From NCBI GenBank assembly GCA_036346255.1, contig CM070628.1, positions 6,959,840 through 7,023,839 on the forward strand: a DNA stretch of 64,000 nucleotides, in the 5' to 3' direction. The translations under genes were made by a program, and so were the position numbers. Below, piece after piece: positions 1-9,600 of the stretch (position 1 is the first letter of the stretch; every line of letters begins with the position of its first letter). The notes below the pieces were generated by a model. The model had not been told where the DNA came from. It did no database searches and was given only the letters and a program-made list of their open reading frames with translations. The stretch is from Ampelocalamus luodianensis (lineage: Eukaryota > Streptophyta > Magnoliopsida > Poales > Poaceae).

Positions 1-1243
1 GTGGCATGCCCGAAAGTACTCACTTCTTATCCCATATTTGATATTCACATTGTTATTAGCACCCACAACAGAAATGATTTCTTTGTAGAGATCGCATTAC
101 CAGCACCTGATTAATGCATAACTGCGAGGTGTACTATGCCTAACAATAATATTCTAGCAGTGGTTTGTTTTGGTTGAAACTTGAGATAAATTGTTTTCGC
201 TTGCTATGGTACTTAGCAGTTGTTTCTTGATAGAGCTCTTTAAACCTCTAGTTTGTGCATTTGTGATGAAGTATAAGCTGTTTACCTCAATAGTTAATAA
301 TTTTTACACAGCACTGTGATTGGAAGTGTATATATACGCAAAGCTGTAGGCCATTTTAATCTAGTAGTGAAGGCAGGTTCAGCATACGGTTCTGACCTTC
401 TGATTGCCATTTGATTTCCTGCGTTCATTTTCGCTGCAGTATGATCGTCTTTAGCACACATTAAAGGTCTTTAACTTAATGAAATTTGCCTGATAGATCT
501 CTATAAAGAGTTTGTTCTGTTTTACTATTTATGATATATCTCAATGATTACATCTTTTACTCTTTTGGGCAGGCATCTGCTGCATTGTCAATATAAAGTT
601 CCTTGTCAGCAGCAGTTATCTCTGTTATTACTGCATGACAGGTCTATCAAGTAGGGGAAAAAATCTGGTGCTTGGTATTTACAATCTAAACCATCCTCCT
701 TTGCGGATCATGTAAGTACAGAGCATTAAAACAATGACCTTATTCTCTATTCTCCATGCCTATCAACGTAGCCCCCCCAAATCCCTTTTGGGAGCACTGA
801 AACACTGAATCATGCGCATGCACCAGCGGCTTGGCCCATGTCTCGGGTACTAACAGCTTGCGCGGTTTGCACCTGGAACGCCGTCTGTTTTGATATCTTC
901 TACTCGTTGCCGTGGGGTTCAAGAAGAACTTGGTCACTCTCGTGCACTCCTATATGGATTCACAACACAACAATACCGCGTTGTTTAATGCAGTGCCGTT
1001 TTCAGGCACGTAGCTATTTTAGTTATGCATGTCCACCTGATCTAATCCCGGGTCAATGTGTCATTGCGTTTGGGCAGTCAAGTTGTCACTTTTACCTCAT
1101 TAGCGTGGTAACGAGGTGCGTTGAATTTTAGTTCGCCCTCGTTTAAGTTCTGCAATTCGGGCCGTATGATATGATGGCAAGGTTGCTTGGGACCAATGGC
1201 TAACCATTGCATGGTCGTTGTGTTAGTAATTGAGCATATATTA
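1..1243. other. no gene resolved
   Basis: This stretch is AT-rich and has only short, unconvincing open frames in either direction. It could be the 3' untranslated or intronic part of a gene lying to the left, but no splice-linked coding frame or protein motif is visible. I see nothing else here. Confidence 0.4.
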
Positions 1244-1527
1244 GGGTATGTACAATGGTACAAACAGCTACTGTCTATAGTAACTTTCTATGTCATTTGT
1301 AGAAAGCATTAAATATAACTTATACAATGGTTGTGGTGATACAGTTGACTACAAGATTGTAGACAACACACAATCTTTTGTGTTTTTTTTTCTGTTTTTG
1401 GTGCTACAGTCGACTACATGATTGTAGACATCATCTTTCTCTCTCTTCATTCTTTTTCATCCATGTCAACAAAAATTTTACGTGGTAGAAACTATAGACA
1501 ACTGATATAAACCCATTGTACATGCTC
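1244..1527. mobile_element. Tourist-like MITE (PIF/Harbinger type)
   Basis: The 284-bp element is bounded by imperfect terminal inverted repeats: GGGTATGTACAATGG on the left, and on the right a sequence whose reverse complement is GAGCATGTACAATGGG. The trinucleotide TTA flanks both ends (1241-1243 and 1528-1530), which is the TSD expected of PIF/Harbinger elements. The interior is AT-rich, non-coding, and carries a repeated motif around CGACTACATGATTGTAGAC. It lies about 0.9 kb upstream of the MKK start codon. Confidence 0.7.
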
Positions 1528-1530
1528 TTA

Positions 1531-2233
1531 GTCTAAAGATTTCTCCCGTTATCCCCGTGTTAGAAGATGGAAACTGAGGTCAGCAGGTTCGATTCATTGA
1601 TGTTGGCCATTCGCTGAATAGGGAACTGAACGGGGTGACAAAAAAAAATCTGTCACACGTGGTGGGAAAGGGCTCACTGATGATCTAGATTTGTGGTAGA
1701 CTTAGCTGCTTTATCGCCGAGGGCTTCATTCGTTGACACGGCGTGCATTTTCCACGTCCCTTTTCTTTGTTTGCACTAGTTAATAATTGTTGTAGACGGC
1801 CCATTGCTCTTAGCGGCCCGGTGAAGGGAAAAAAACTAGCCACTTCAAAATAAGCGAAGAAGAATGACGTCATCTTGACATCTCAGTTAATTAACCCATT
1901 GTCTTGGCCTTCTCTCAAGGGGTTTTGTTCTGAAAAGCCTTCTCTCAAAGGTTCTTATTCCGAAAGAGGTCTTCGGGTGAAGGATAAAAGGAGAGGCCTA
2001 GTCTCATCTTAGATTATGAAAGATGACATGATAAATACCGCTTACAAGAGTCCATCATGTACTAAAACTACTAATAAAAGAGAAAAAGACCTAGGACCCA
2101 TATAATCATGGAACCTTTAATAATAGTCCAGAGAATGCAGTACATCGACCTTGGGACCTATAGTATGACACTGTAGCGTCATCTTGTTTCCAGATAGTTC
2201 AGGTTCTCTATCCAAAATTCCAAATAGAATTGC
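1531..2233. other. upstream region of the MKK gene, no gene seen
   Basis: No supported coding region. Around 1905-1980 there is a short repeated phrase (CCTTCTCTCAA, twice). The rest is ordinary promoter-distal sequence leading to the TATA box at 2234. Confidence 0.4.
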
Positions 2234-2240
2234 TATAAAC
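2234..2240 (+). promoter_or_regulatory. TATA box of the MKK gene
   Basis: The sequence TATAAAC, preceded by GC and followed by another AT-rich stretch (CATAAATG at 2245), lies about 210 bp upstream of the ATG at 2447. The GC-rich leader between them has no competing in-frame ATG that gives a kinase. Placement is by consensus only. Confidence 0.45.
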
Positions 2241-2446
2241 TCAGCATAAATGCATCCATCAACACGGCACTACCGCTGTGTGCCACGCACATCGTTTCCT
2301 TCTCCGAGGCAAAGCATTCGACAACAACTCAGCAAGCCCCCGCGAGGAGAGGCAGCATCGGTGGCAGACCAACGCCCACCTCCCGCCCCCCACGCGGACG
2401 GCGGACGGCAAGGCAAGCGCCCGACCCGCGCGAGACGGCGAGAGCC

Positions 2447-3439
2447 ATGCGCCCAGGCGGCCTCCCGACCCAGCCGGGGCGACCGCGCCGGCCCCCGGAT
2501 CTCACCCTCCCCATGCCCCAACGCGACGTCCCCTCCTCCCTCGCCGTCCCGCTCCCTTCCTCCTCCAGGCCCCTGGCGGGGCCCACCCCGCCCTCGGCCG
2601 CGGCGCCGCCCCCGCTCGCGGAGCTGGAGCGCGTGCGCCGCGTCGGGAGCGGCGCTGGCGGCACGGTCTGGATGGTGCGGCACCGCGCCACGGGGCGGGC
2701 CTACGCGCTCAAGGTGCTGTACGGGAACCACGATGACGCGGTGCGGCGGCAGATCACGCGGGAGATCGCAATCCTCCGCACGGCCGAGCACCCTGCCGTG
2801 GTTCGGTGCCACGGCATGTACGAGCGCGGCGGGGAACTCCAGATCCTGCTCGAGTACATGGACGGGGGATCCCTCGACGGCCGCCGCATCGCCGCCGAGC
2901 CCTTCCTCGCCGACGTCGCGCACCAGGTGCTCTCGGGCATCGCCTACCTCCACCGCCGCCACATCGTGCACCGCGACATCAAGCCCTCCCACCTCCTCAT
3001 CGACTCCGCGCGCCGCGTCAAGATCGCCGACTTCGGCGTCGGCCGCATCCTCAACCAGACCATGGACCCCTGCAACTCCTCCGTCGGCACCATCGCCTAC
3101 ATGAGCCCCGAGCGCATCAACACCGACCTCAACGACGGCGCCTACGACGGCTACGCCGGCGACATATGGAGCTTCGGGCTCAGCATCCTCGAGTTCTACC
3201 TCGGCAGGTTTCCCTTCGGGGAGAACCTCGGCAAGCAGGGGGACTGGGCCGCGCTCATGTGCGCGATCTGCTACTCCGACCCGTCGGAGCCGCCGGCCAC
3301 CGCATCGCCGGAGTTCCGGGGATTCATCAGCTGCTGCCTGCAGAAGAACCCGGCGAAGCGGCTCTCGGCCGCGCAGCTGCTGCAGCACCCGTTTGTCGCC
3401 GCGCCACAGCCGCTGCCCCTCGCCGCTCCGCCATCATGA
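2447..3439 (+). CDS. MKK5: MAP kinase kinase, MKK4/MKK5 group (group C)
   Basis: This single-exon 330-residue protein is a plant MAPK kinase, which phosphorylates the TxY loop of MAP kinases in stress and immune signalling. The N-terminus has a MAPK docking motif (RRPPDLTLP, about residues 14-22). The kinase domain runs from about 62 to 316: glycine loop GSGAGG at 67-72, catalytic Lys89 in ALK, HRD at 175-177, DFG at 195-197, and SPE at 220-222. The activation segment holds Thr205 and Ser211, which fits the plant MAPKK pattern S/T-x5-S/T. Group C MKKs are typically intronless, as here. The start ATG has a good context and gives the expected length. One key residue is unusual: the Mg-binding Asn of HRDxKPSN is His182 (codon CAC, 2990-2992). 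Closest family by memory is rice MKK5. The product may therefore be catalytically weakened; the rest of the frame is intact. Confidence 0.93.
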   Translation: MRPGGLPTQPGRPRRPPDLTLPMPQRDVPSSLAVPLPSSSRPLAGPTPPSAAAPPPLAELERVRRVGSGAGGTVWMVRHRATGRAYALKVLYGNHDDAVRRQITREIAILRTAEHPAVVRCHGMYERGGELQILLEYMDGGSLDGRRIAAEPFLADVAHQVLSGIAYLHRRHIVHRDIKPSHLLIDSARRVKIADFGVGRILNQTMDPCNSSVGTIAYMSPERINTDLNDGAYDGYAGDIWSFGLSILEFYLGRFPFGENLGKQGDWAALMCAICYSDPSEPPATASPEFRGFISCCLQKNPAKRLSAAQLLQHPFVAAPQPLPLAAPPS

Positions 3440-3763
3440 CGACAATTTGGATGGATCTCCATCCAGTTCTGGTCGCAGTGCCAATCCTAATCCAGCATCA
3501 GGTGGATGGATGGAGTTGAGCTGTGGGAATCTTGGAAACTTCTCCCTGACCATTTCGGGTATTCTATCCGTCCTCATCCATTGTTGCTGCTGCTGCTCCT
3601 CCAATTCAATGATTATCGCATAATGGGAAAAGCTGTGTGTGCAAATTCGTCAGGTACAGACACGAATCACTTGTTAACCAATGGCCATTGTTCTAAAAAA
3701 TTCCATTACGATTTTCATTTGTACATGCAGCAGAGCTATCACATGATATATCATTATGGGAAG

Positions 3764-4044
3764 TATTGAGTTGCATGTACCAACTAATTTATCCAAAAGT
3801 TTAAGTTGATAAGGAAAGGTGGACAATTCACTTATACTTCAACTTCAACACTTCTCCTCAAGTGTAGGCTCCCGCAGGCCTAAGATATGGAATAGATGTG
3901 GACTACAATTATTATTTTTAATTGCATCAACCGGGTTTTGAATTCAAGACATTTTAGCTTTGATACCATATTGAGTTGCATGTACCAACCAATTCATCCA
4001 AAAGCTTAAACTGATGAGGAGAACAATTCACTTATATTTTAACA
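3764..4044 (-). mobile_element. SMART-type miniature LTR retrotransposon (complete)
   Basis: Two direct repeats of 87 bp (3764-3850) and 76 bp (3969-4044) enclose a tiny interior. Read on the minus strand, the LTR begins TGTTA, a primer-binding site close to TGGTATCAAAGCT follows at once (complement of 3956-3968; the tRNA-Met type is TGGTATCAGAGC), and a purine tract GAGGAGAAG (complement of 3851-3859) precedes the second LTR. A perfect 5-bp TSD, GGAAG, flanks the unit (3759-3763 and 4045-4049). Size and structure match the grass SMART family (about 290 bp). It has no coding capacity. It lies about 325 bp after the MKK stop codon, so it may fall within or near that gene's 3' UTR. Confidence 0.8.
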
Positions 4045-4093
4045 GGAAGTTTTCCTTTTGTGACATTTTTGGTGTACGAATGATGGAGCCAAC

Positions 4094-5336
4094 CAGGGGC
4101 GAATCCAGGATGAAAATAGAGGGGGAGCTCTACTGTTGAGGTTCTAGCACAATATAAGCATACCAAAGCTATATTTCCTGGTCTTTTATCATTGGAATAT
4201 CAAATTCATACATAAATAGGAAGAGAACAAATTGAAAATGTACAATACAATAAATTTAGTACCTCGCTAATGGATAATGTGCCCCCAAATGTTTATAAAT
4301 ATGTGAGTACCGATCTATAGATAAGAAATATCAAATTTAGTGATACAATATTAAATTATGAATATTCATAAACATTAAAAATGAAATGAAAACATACCAC
4401 TAAGTCACGAAATCTGATTACGACGTAATTTCACTCTACGGGTTTTCATGTCTTGAAAGCGTTGAATGATTTTTTTTTTTATTATCAAAGCTTCTAAATA
4501 TTTATGCAAAGTTCGCTTCTCCATTTTTGTAAATCTAAGAATAATTAAACAACAACGAGTCAATCACTAATTAAACAAATTGGCTAAACAACAATCGGCA
4601 TCAATACAACAATTATAAATTGGGGATTCACTCATTCACAAATTCATTCACTGCAGTTAGCACAGCACAAATGCACAATACCACTTAGCAGTTAGCACAT
4701 GACTTAGATGAGTCTGTAGATGACTACATGACTAAATGAGCAATTGAGCACATCGGCACAGCCGCACATAAGCTGATAAGCACATTTGGCCATTTGGGGA
4801 TTTCACCCGCTGCCTCACCTCGGGTCCGCGGCCGACCGCCTCCAGGCGGGCCTCCCCCTCCGCTCCGCGCCGCCCCGCCCGCCTCAGCGCCTCCCCCTCC
4901 GGCCTCCGCAGCTCCGCTCCGTGCCAACCGCCTCCACTCCGAGCCGGGCTGCTGCGCCTCCCCCTCCGCTGCCGAGTCGACGCCTCGACGGTGAGTCTCT
5001 CCAGATCTGTTGAAGTGTTGACTGTTCCGGCCCTTCCGGCAGTCCTGTTCGCCTGGTTTTCTGTTCCTCTTCCTCATGTTCTAGTTTTGATTTGGGCCAG
5101 GATTTGCCACTGATTTGGGCCGGCTGGGGCGCTGAGCCTTAAGCCACCGACTGGGCCTTAGCCGTTAAGTGGCTCTTCTTCAACCTCCGGCAGTCCGGGT
5201 CTTCTTCAACCGGGTCTTCTTCAACCTCCATCACTCCATGCCTCAATCTCAGTGGGAGGAGGGGATACTAGGGGCACCACCATGGGAGGAGGGGGTGCTT
5301 GAGCACCCACAAGCACCCACGGTGGATTCGCCGCTG
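4094..5336. mobile_element. non-autonomous hAT element with perfect 8-bp TSD
   Basis: The 1243-bp element has terminal inverted repeats of about 14 bp (CAGGGGCGAATCCA at the left; CAGCGGCGAATCCA read inward from the right). The perfect 8-bp duplication GAGCCAAC occurs at 4086-4093 and 5337-5344, diagnostic of hAT transposition. The interior changes sharply from AT-rich (4100-4780) to a GC-rich stretch (4800-4995) that ends in a good splice donor (GACGGTGAGT). This is the usual look of a hAT 5' exon, but no transposase domain is present, so it is probably an internally deleted derivative. Confidence 0.85.
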
Positions 5337-5344
5337 GAGCCAAC

Positions 5345-6119
5345 GATGGTGAGTGTGTGCTGCAACTTGCAATAGCTCGATCGGTTATTAGACTATACTG
5401 AGATGGGTGAGATTGGAGAGGAAATCTTGGAATACGAATCAGAGTAACTTTTTCTGTTTTTTTTCTAGTTGGTTGTTTTGGGGTGATTGCTCTCTATTCT
5501 GTTGTGTAATGATGATGATTGTGCATAAGTTGCTTCTGATCCTCTACTTTTCCTGTTGCCAACATTTGCCTTTTGTTGGCCCCGGTAAAGATGAGATGCA
5601 TATATTTTTGTTATGATGGGCTAATTCATGTGTCTTTTTATTCTTTTTTAGTGACTTTTTATATTTTTTTTATTTGGTGGAAGTAGGGAGTAAAAAAAGG
5701 GACCATGGTAGCAGAGGAGTCAGGAAATGTTGTGCTACACAGAAAGAGATTGAGATGGAGTTGGCACCGTCATTGGCTCCAGAAGCTTTGAGACGTTGGA
5801 TTCGTGCTTATACAGAAATGGATTGGGATGGAAGTAGTGCTGGCCAAATTGACGGTCCGGCACTGCACAGGCAAGATGTGGCCCGGCCCACCTTGACATG
5901 GTCCATTGTGGTCCGATTAATAGGTGGGTCGTGTCATGTCGGCCCACATGTTAGGGAGGTGGCCTAGGCACGATCTGATGGCCTGTCGTGTGTGTCGGGT
6001 CGACTGAGCTTATTTAGCCTGACAAGCCGTTTCGGCCCACTTAACCTGTTAGGCCCAAAAAATTAATAAAGACGGCAGTCAGAAGATAATGAGAGGGCAA
6101 GTCTTACGGACTAGAAACA
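5345..6119. other. intergenic, unresolved repeat debris
   Basis: No supported gene. The part at about 5835-6060 is rich in GGCCC-type words and begins like hAT-type MITEs (TAGTGCTGGCCAAA), but no matching inverted end or TSD was found. It is left as unresolved repeat sequence. Confidence 0.3.
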
Positions 6120-6342
6120 CACAATCAGGAGGAATGCAAGCTTTAATCTTTCCACTAATTGTAACCACAATACTCAATAAAATACACATAGGAGTAGGGT
6201 TGTTATTCTCTTTGAAAAAGGCATAAACCTGTATAAAAATCTCCGTATCGCTTTCTCTGCATGATCAATTGTGGAGACTCTTTAAATCAAACAATCTTTA
6301 CGTAAGATCGGTTCCGGAAAGATCGGTTCTAAAACACTGACA
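6120..6342 (-). mobile_element. gypsy (Tat-type) LTR fragment
   Basis: The reverse complement, beginning TGTCAGTGTTTTAGAACC at 6342, closely follows the first part of the solo LTR at 22933. It includes the block meaning 'agagaataacaaccctact'. The other LTR end is missing. The orientation agrees with the minus-oriented pol remnant at 7740-8255, so this is probably the 3' LTR of the same broken element. Confidence 0.65.
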
Positions 6343-7020
6343 CTGATCTTACGAAATAAAAAGAGAAAAATGGCTAAGAGTTCTTGAGGAGAATTGGGTT
6401 GCTCTTTATTGCAATGAACTGGCTATTACAACGGTGCCTTTCTCAAGGTGACAGACTAGTCCTAATTACATTGAGTATGTTGTGCGCTATGTTTCAGATT
6501 GCTTCAATTATCTTCAGGTCGAATACAATTGCCTTCTCTCCTTTCCCTCCTTTTGCTTTTCGTCATCCATCTTTAAGTAACTAGCGAAGAAGTGATAGTT
6601 ACTCCTGGAGAAGATACCTCTTGGAAGTGACACGTCTGGTCGGGGAGTTAGTTATAGTCAATGAAATGCTAACTGATCATCGGTTGGTGTTAACAAGAGG
6701 CGAAATAATTGTGATCCAGTTATTGTCAGTGACTTAGGGCTGTAAATATTGTGTGGTTTGGTGCTTATAAGACACATGTCCCATTCTTCACACGGATGAA
6801 ATGTATTTGGAATCAGGTCCAATTACCAGTTCAAAGACTCTTCGAGCAGTCGTCTAGTCGAGCAATAGGCACAAGGCCCCCTCCGACCAGATTACTCACA
6901 GAGCAACCTCTGGAGTTCTAACGACCACAGGGGTCGTTAGCCACGAGGTTTACGACCATATAGGCCGTGTGATTTTTAATTAAATATAAAATCAATATTT
7001 AGGAATTTAATCCTTGTCAG
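6343..7020. other. gypsy-internal or LTR-like sequence without coding signal
   Basis: This region lies between the LTR fragment and the antisense ORF remnant and is probably part of the same Tat-type element. No ORF or motif could be recognised in it. Confidence 0.3.
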
Positions 7021-7650
7021 GAAGAGATGGCCGGAACCGTTTCCAAGTGGGAGAAATCGGAGATGGATACGTAGAAGATGATGGCTCTGGTCGTAGCCAA
7101 GAAGATCCCCAAGCGAGCTTACATGAAGTGGACCAACGCTGAGGGATAGCATTGGCCCTCATGCGAGGAGGATACGATTCCGTTATTTCAAGCATAGTGT
7201 GAATGCGTCTTCTGATTGCCTGTCCACCCCTTCCTCGGGCTCATACTCTAGTATTTTGGGGTGGAATTGGTGAACTTAGATCCCAATTCCATCACAAGGC
7301 TGAGTGTATTCGTCTACCTGTGCGAAGCCTATCTGGGAATCCTTTCAGATTTGGATCTCTTCCGGTACTACTACGGGATGAGCAAGCACAACGGAATCGC
7401 AGGTAGTTGCGGTCTGAAGCTCCACGACGGGAAGTCGATGGAGTACATTCAAATGTTCACCCAGTCGTCATGGCCTGGTTGGAAGAAGAGGCGGTTCTAC
7501 TGGAGTATGTCCAAGGAAGACATCCTCTTCTTTATGGGGAAGCCTGCAGAGAAGAGTTCATCTTGGGACTCAACTCCAAATGACCTCAACCGGATTACCC
7601 CCTATATTCAAGCCATCAAAGACTTAAGAGAAGAGGGGCTAACCGAATGA
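7021..7650 (+). pseudogene. antisense ORF of a Tat-type gypsy element (Transposase_28-like, 'putative gypsy type transposon')
   Basis: The plus-strand frame starting near 7081 is broken by three stops, then runs open from 7261 to 7650 (130 codons). It encodes motifs such as MELVNLDPNSI, FRYYYGMSKHNG and FTQSSWPGWKKRRFYW, which I recognise from the plant 'putative gypsy type transposon' family (Pfam Transposase_28). A second copy at 18491-18937 keeps Gln and Tyr codons where the first two stops stand here, so these are point-mutation stops. It is opposite in strand to the pol fragment next to it, as in Tat elements with an antisense extra ORF between integrase and 3' LTR. Its function is unknown. 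Confidence 0.65.
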
Positions 7651-7739
7651 CACGTGGTGAAGGACTTCATCACGCGCCGCATTAGTCCTCTGAAGGGTCG
7701 AGATGTGGATGTATTCGGGGACTAATCATCTGATCAGGG

Positions 7740-8255
7740 ATTACGAAGAAGGTAAAGACGTAATCAACAATAATGCTAAAAATTTATGAAGAGGGTTAAG
7801 TTGATTATCTCTTTGTACTTGCAGACCTCTCACAGAAGGAAATTGACGCTCGGGCCAAACGTATTTGTGAGAAGGCTCACACGCCTGCGTTAGGAGTTCC
7901 TCAATTCGAGCTAACTGGTCTGTGAGAAAATTCTCCTTCCGAAGTATATATTGCAACTCGAAACCGAAGGAATGATTTTCAAGCTTCCTGACTTTCCAAT
8001 AAGTATTGAGACAGGGTTGTATTGGAGCATTGATACTCTTTACTGACCTGATTCACAACTAGTTGAGAGTCTCCTCTCACGAGTAGTCGTCGAATCCCGA
8101 GAGGTTTCGCTGCTCGTATACTAGCCAACAAACCTTCGTATTCTGCCACATTGTTAGTACCAGGAAAGTTTATCTAAATAACATACTTAAGATTTCTCTT
8201 GTGGGAGATTCCAGGACCACCCCAGCCCCCGAGCCACTTAGCGTAAGTGACCCAT
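7740..8255 (-). pseudogene. gypsy RNase H fragment (minus strand)
   Basis: The minus-strand sequence is homologous to the RNase H region at 58886-59326, sharing stretches such as QYILRKENFLTDQLAR and the segment around the AEYEGLL-type motif. It has stops and frameshifts. It is cut on the right by the insertion of the LTR at 8256: the homologous sequence in the second copy continues past the same point (59313). Confidence 0.65.
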
Positions 8256-8643
8256 TGTAACATCCCAATTTTCAAGAGTTTTTGAAAGTTTTCAAAATAA
8301 AAATAACCATTTGGTTTTGTGAATTGCTAAAGCTTAACCTGGAGATTTTGGGAATTGAGAGCGATTTAATGTGAATTAATCAAACTTCAACTAATTCGAA
8401 TTTGCTTTATTTTGAGTTGTTGGAGTTCTCTGTTATTTAGAATTCATTTTATCTGTTTGTTATGTTTTTTTTTTCCGTCGGCTCGTTCCTTCCCTTCTCA
8501 TCGCCGGCTGCTCCTCCCTCTCTGTTTCCTTTGGTTTCAACCACCATCTTGGTCACAACCACCCTCTCGGTTTCGACCACCCCCTTGGTTCCGACTAGCC
8601 CCGCCTGTCAGCCCCGCTCACTTTCTCTTTCCTCTCTTTTTTC

Positions 8644-8775
8644 GCAGCGACGTGGGCATTAAATATCGTTGTCTCCGCAGTGGCGTGGACATTAAATGCC
8701 ATTGTCTCCGCAGCGGCGTGGGCATCAAATGTCGTTGTTTCCGTAGCGGCGTGGGCATTAAATGTCGTTGTCTCC
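8644..8775 (+). repeat. 33-bp tandem repeat, four copies, inside the LTR
   Basis: Units begin at 8644, 8677, 8710 and 8743, each starting GCAG or GTAG, with a core GGCGTGGGCATTAAATG. The period of 33 keeps one reading frame open, but this is a by-product of the period and not a gene. It lies 70-200 bp upstream of the LTR TATA box, so it may be a U3 enhancer-type repeat. Confidence 0.85.
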
Positions 8776-8844
8776 GGCCCGCCGCGTTTTTCCTTTCCCT
8801 TTTTCACCCCGCTAAATCTTGTCATCTGATCCCCCTCCTTCCTC

Positions 8845-8852
8845 TATAAATA
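8845..8852 (+). promoter_or_regulatory. TATA box of the Tekay-like LTR
   Basis: TATAAATA lies in a C/T-rich context and is followed about 30 bp later by a pyrimidine-rich stretch suitable for transcription start. It marks the U3/R boundary region of the LTR. Confidence 0.6.
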
Positions 8853-9399
8853 GAGCACCTGGGAGCCTTGCCCTCCTCTTGTTCTCCCCCCCCCCCAGCT
8901 CGTCCTCTCTAGCTCCGATTGCTGCGGCTTTCCTGAAGCCCTGAGCTCCGTAATCAACCGCCGTGCACCTCCTTCCGGTTCTTGCCGCACCAGTGCAGCC
9001 CCTCTTCCACCCACATCTTTTGGTAACCCAGAGTTCCTTGAAGCAATTCCCCATCACTCTGTTTTAGTTTTGTTTCATAGGAGCCGCCTCTTTCCCTTCC
9101 TCCTCCCATCTCGGCTGACCCATTCACTGCTGGTCTCCTTCGCCCTCGGCTGCGAGCTTCCTCGCCGCCGTTTCACCGTCTGTCGACCCCCTCCAGCTCG
9201 TCTCTCTCGGTCCTGGTGAGTTTTTCGGACCCTGCTTTCTCTTATTCTTTTGGTCAACTTCCTGTGCCATGTTCTCTTTCCCCTTCTCTTTCGACCGCTG
9301 TCGAGTAGTCAAATTCTCCATCTCTTTTGACCGCTGTTGAGTAGTCGAATTCCTCTTCTCTTTCGACCGTTGTTGAATAGTCGTATCCTCCTTGTCTGT

Positions 9400-9600
9400 T
9401 TCCTCTTACGACCACGTTGAGTAGTCGCATTTCCTCTTACAACCACGTTGATTAGTTGTATTTTCTCTTACGACCACGTTGAGTAGTCGTATTTCCTGTG
9501 ACAACCACATTGAGTTGTCGTATTCCTCTTACGACCACGTTGAGTAGTCGTATCCCCTCTTACGACCACATTGTGTAGTCGTATCCTATATTCCGACCAG
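9400..9600. repeat. tandem array of ~31-bp units with CGAC...GTCG arms
   Basis: About six units carry the core TACGACCACGTTGAGTAGTCG, whose ends are inverted (TACGAC and GTCGTA), so each unit can fold back on itself. Related, more diverged units occur from about 9280. The same short arms recur in the LTRs at 14090-14170, 14735-14880 and 23400-23590. Confidence 0.75.

Noticed and set aside
2270..3388. Long open frames antisense to the MKK gene (372 codons) and in its other frames
   Set aside because: Shadow frames of a GC-rich gene. They are Arg/Gly/Val-rich with no domain, while the sense frame is a complete kinase.
4786..5013. GC-rich ORF that could be a gene start
   Set aside because: It lies wholly inside a hAT element with a perfect TSD and gives no recognisable protein.
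5835..6060. hAT-type MITE suggested by TAGTGCTGGCCAAA
   Set aside because: No matching right terminus or 8-bp duplication could be found.
8412..8849. 145-codon plus-strand ORF with 11-residue repeats
   Set aside because: Product of the 33-bp tandem repeat inside an LTR. There is no start context or known domain, and it lies upstream of the LTR TATA box.
9400..9600. CRISPR-like look of regularly spaced repeats
   Set aside because: The 'spacers' are themselves repeated, the genome is a plant, and the array is inside an LTR. It is a minisatellite.
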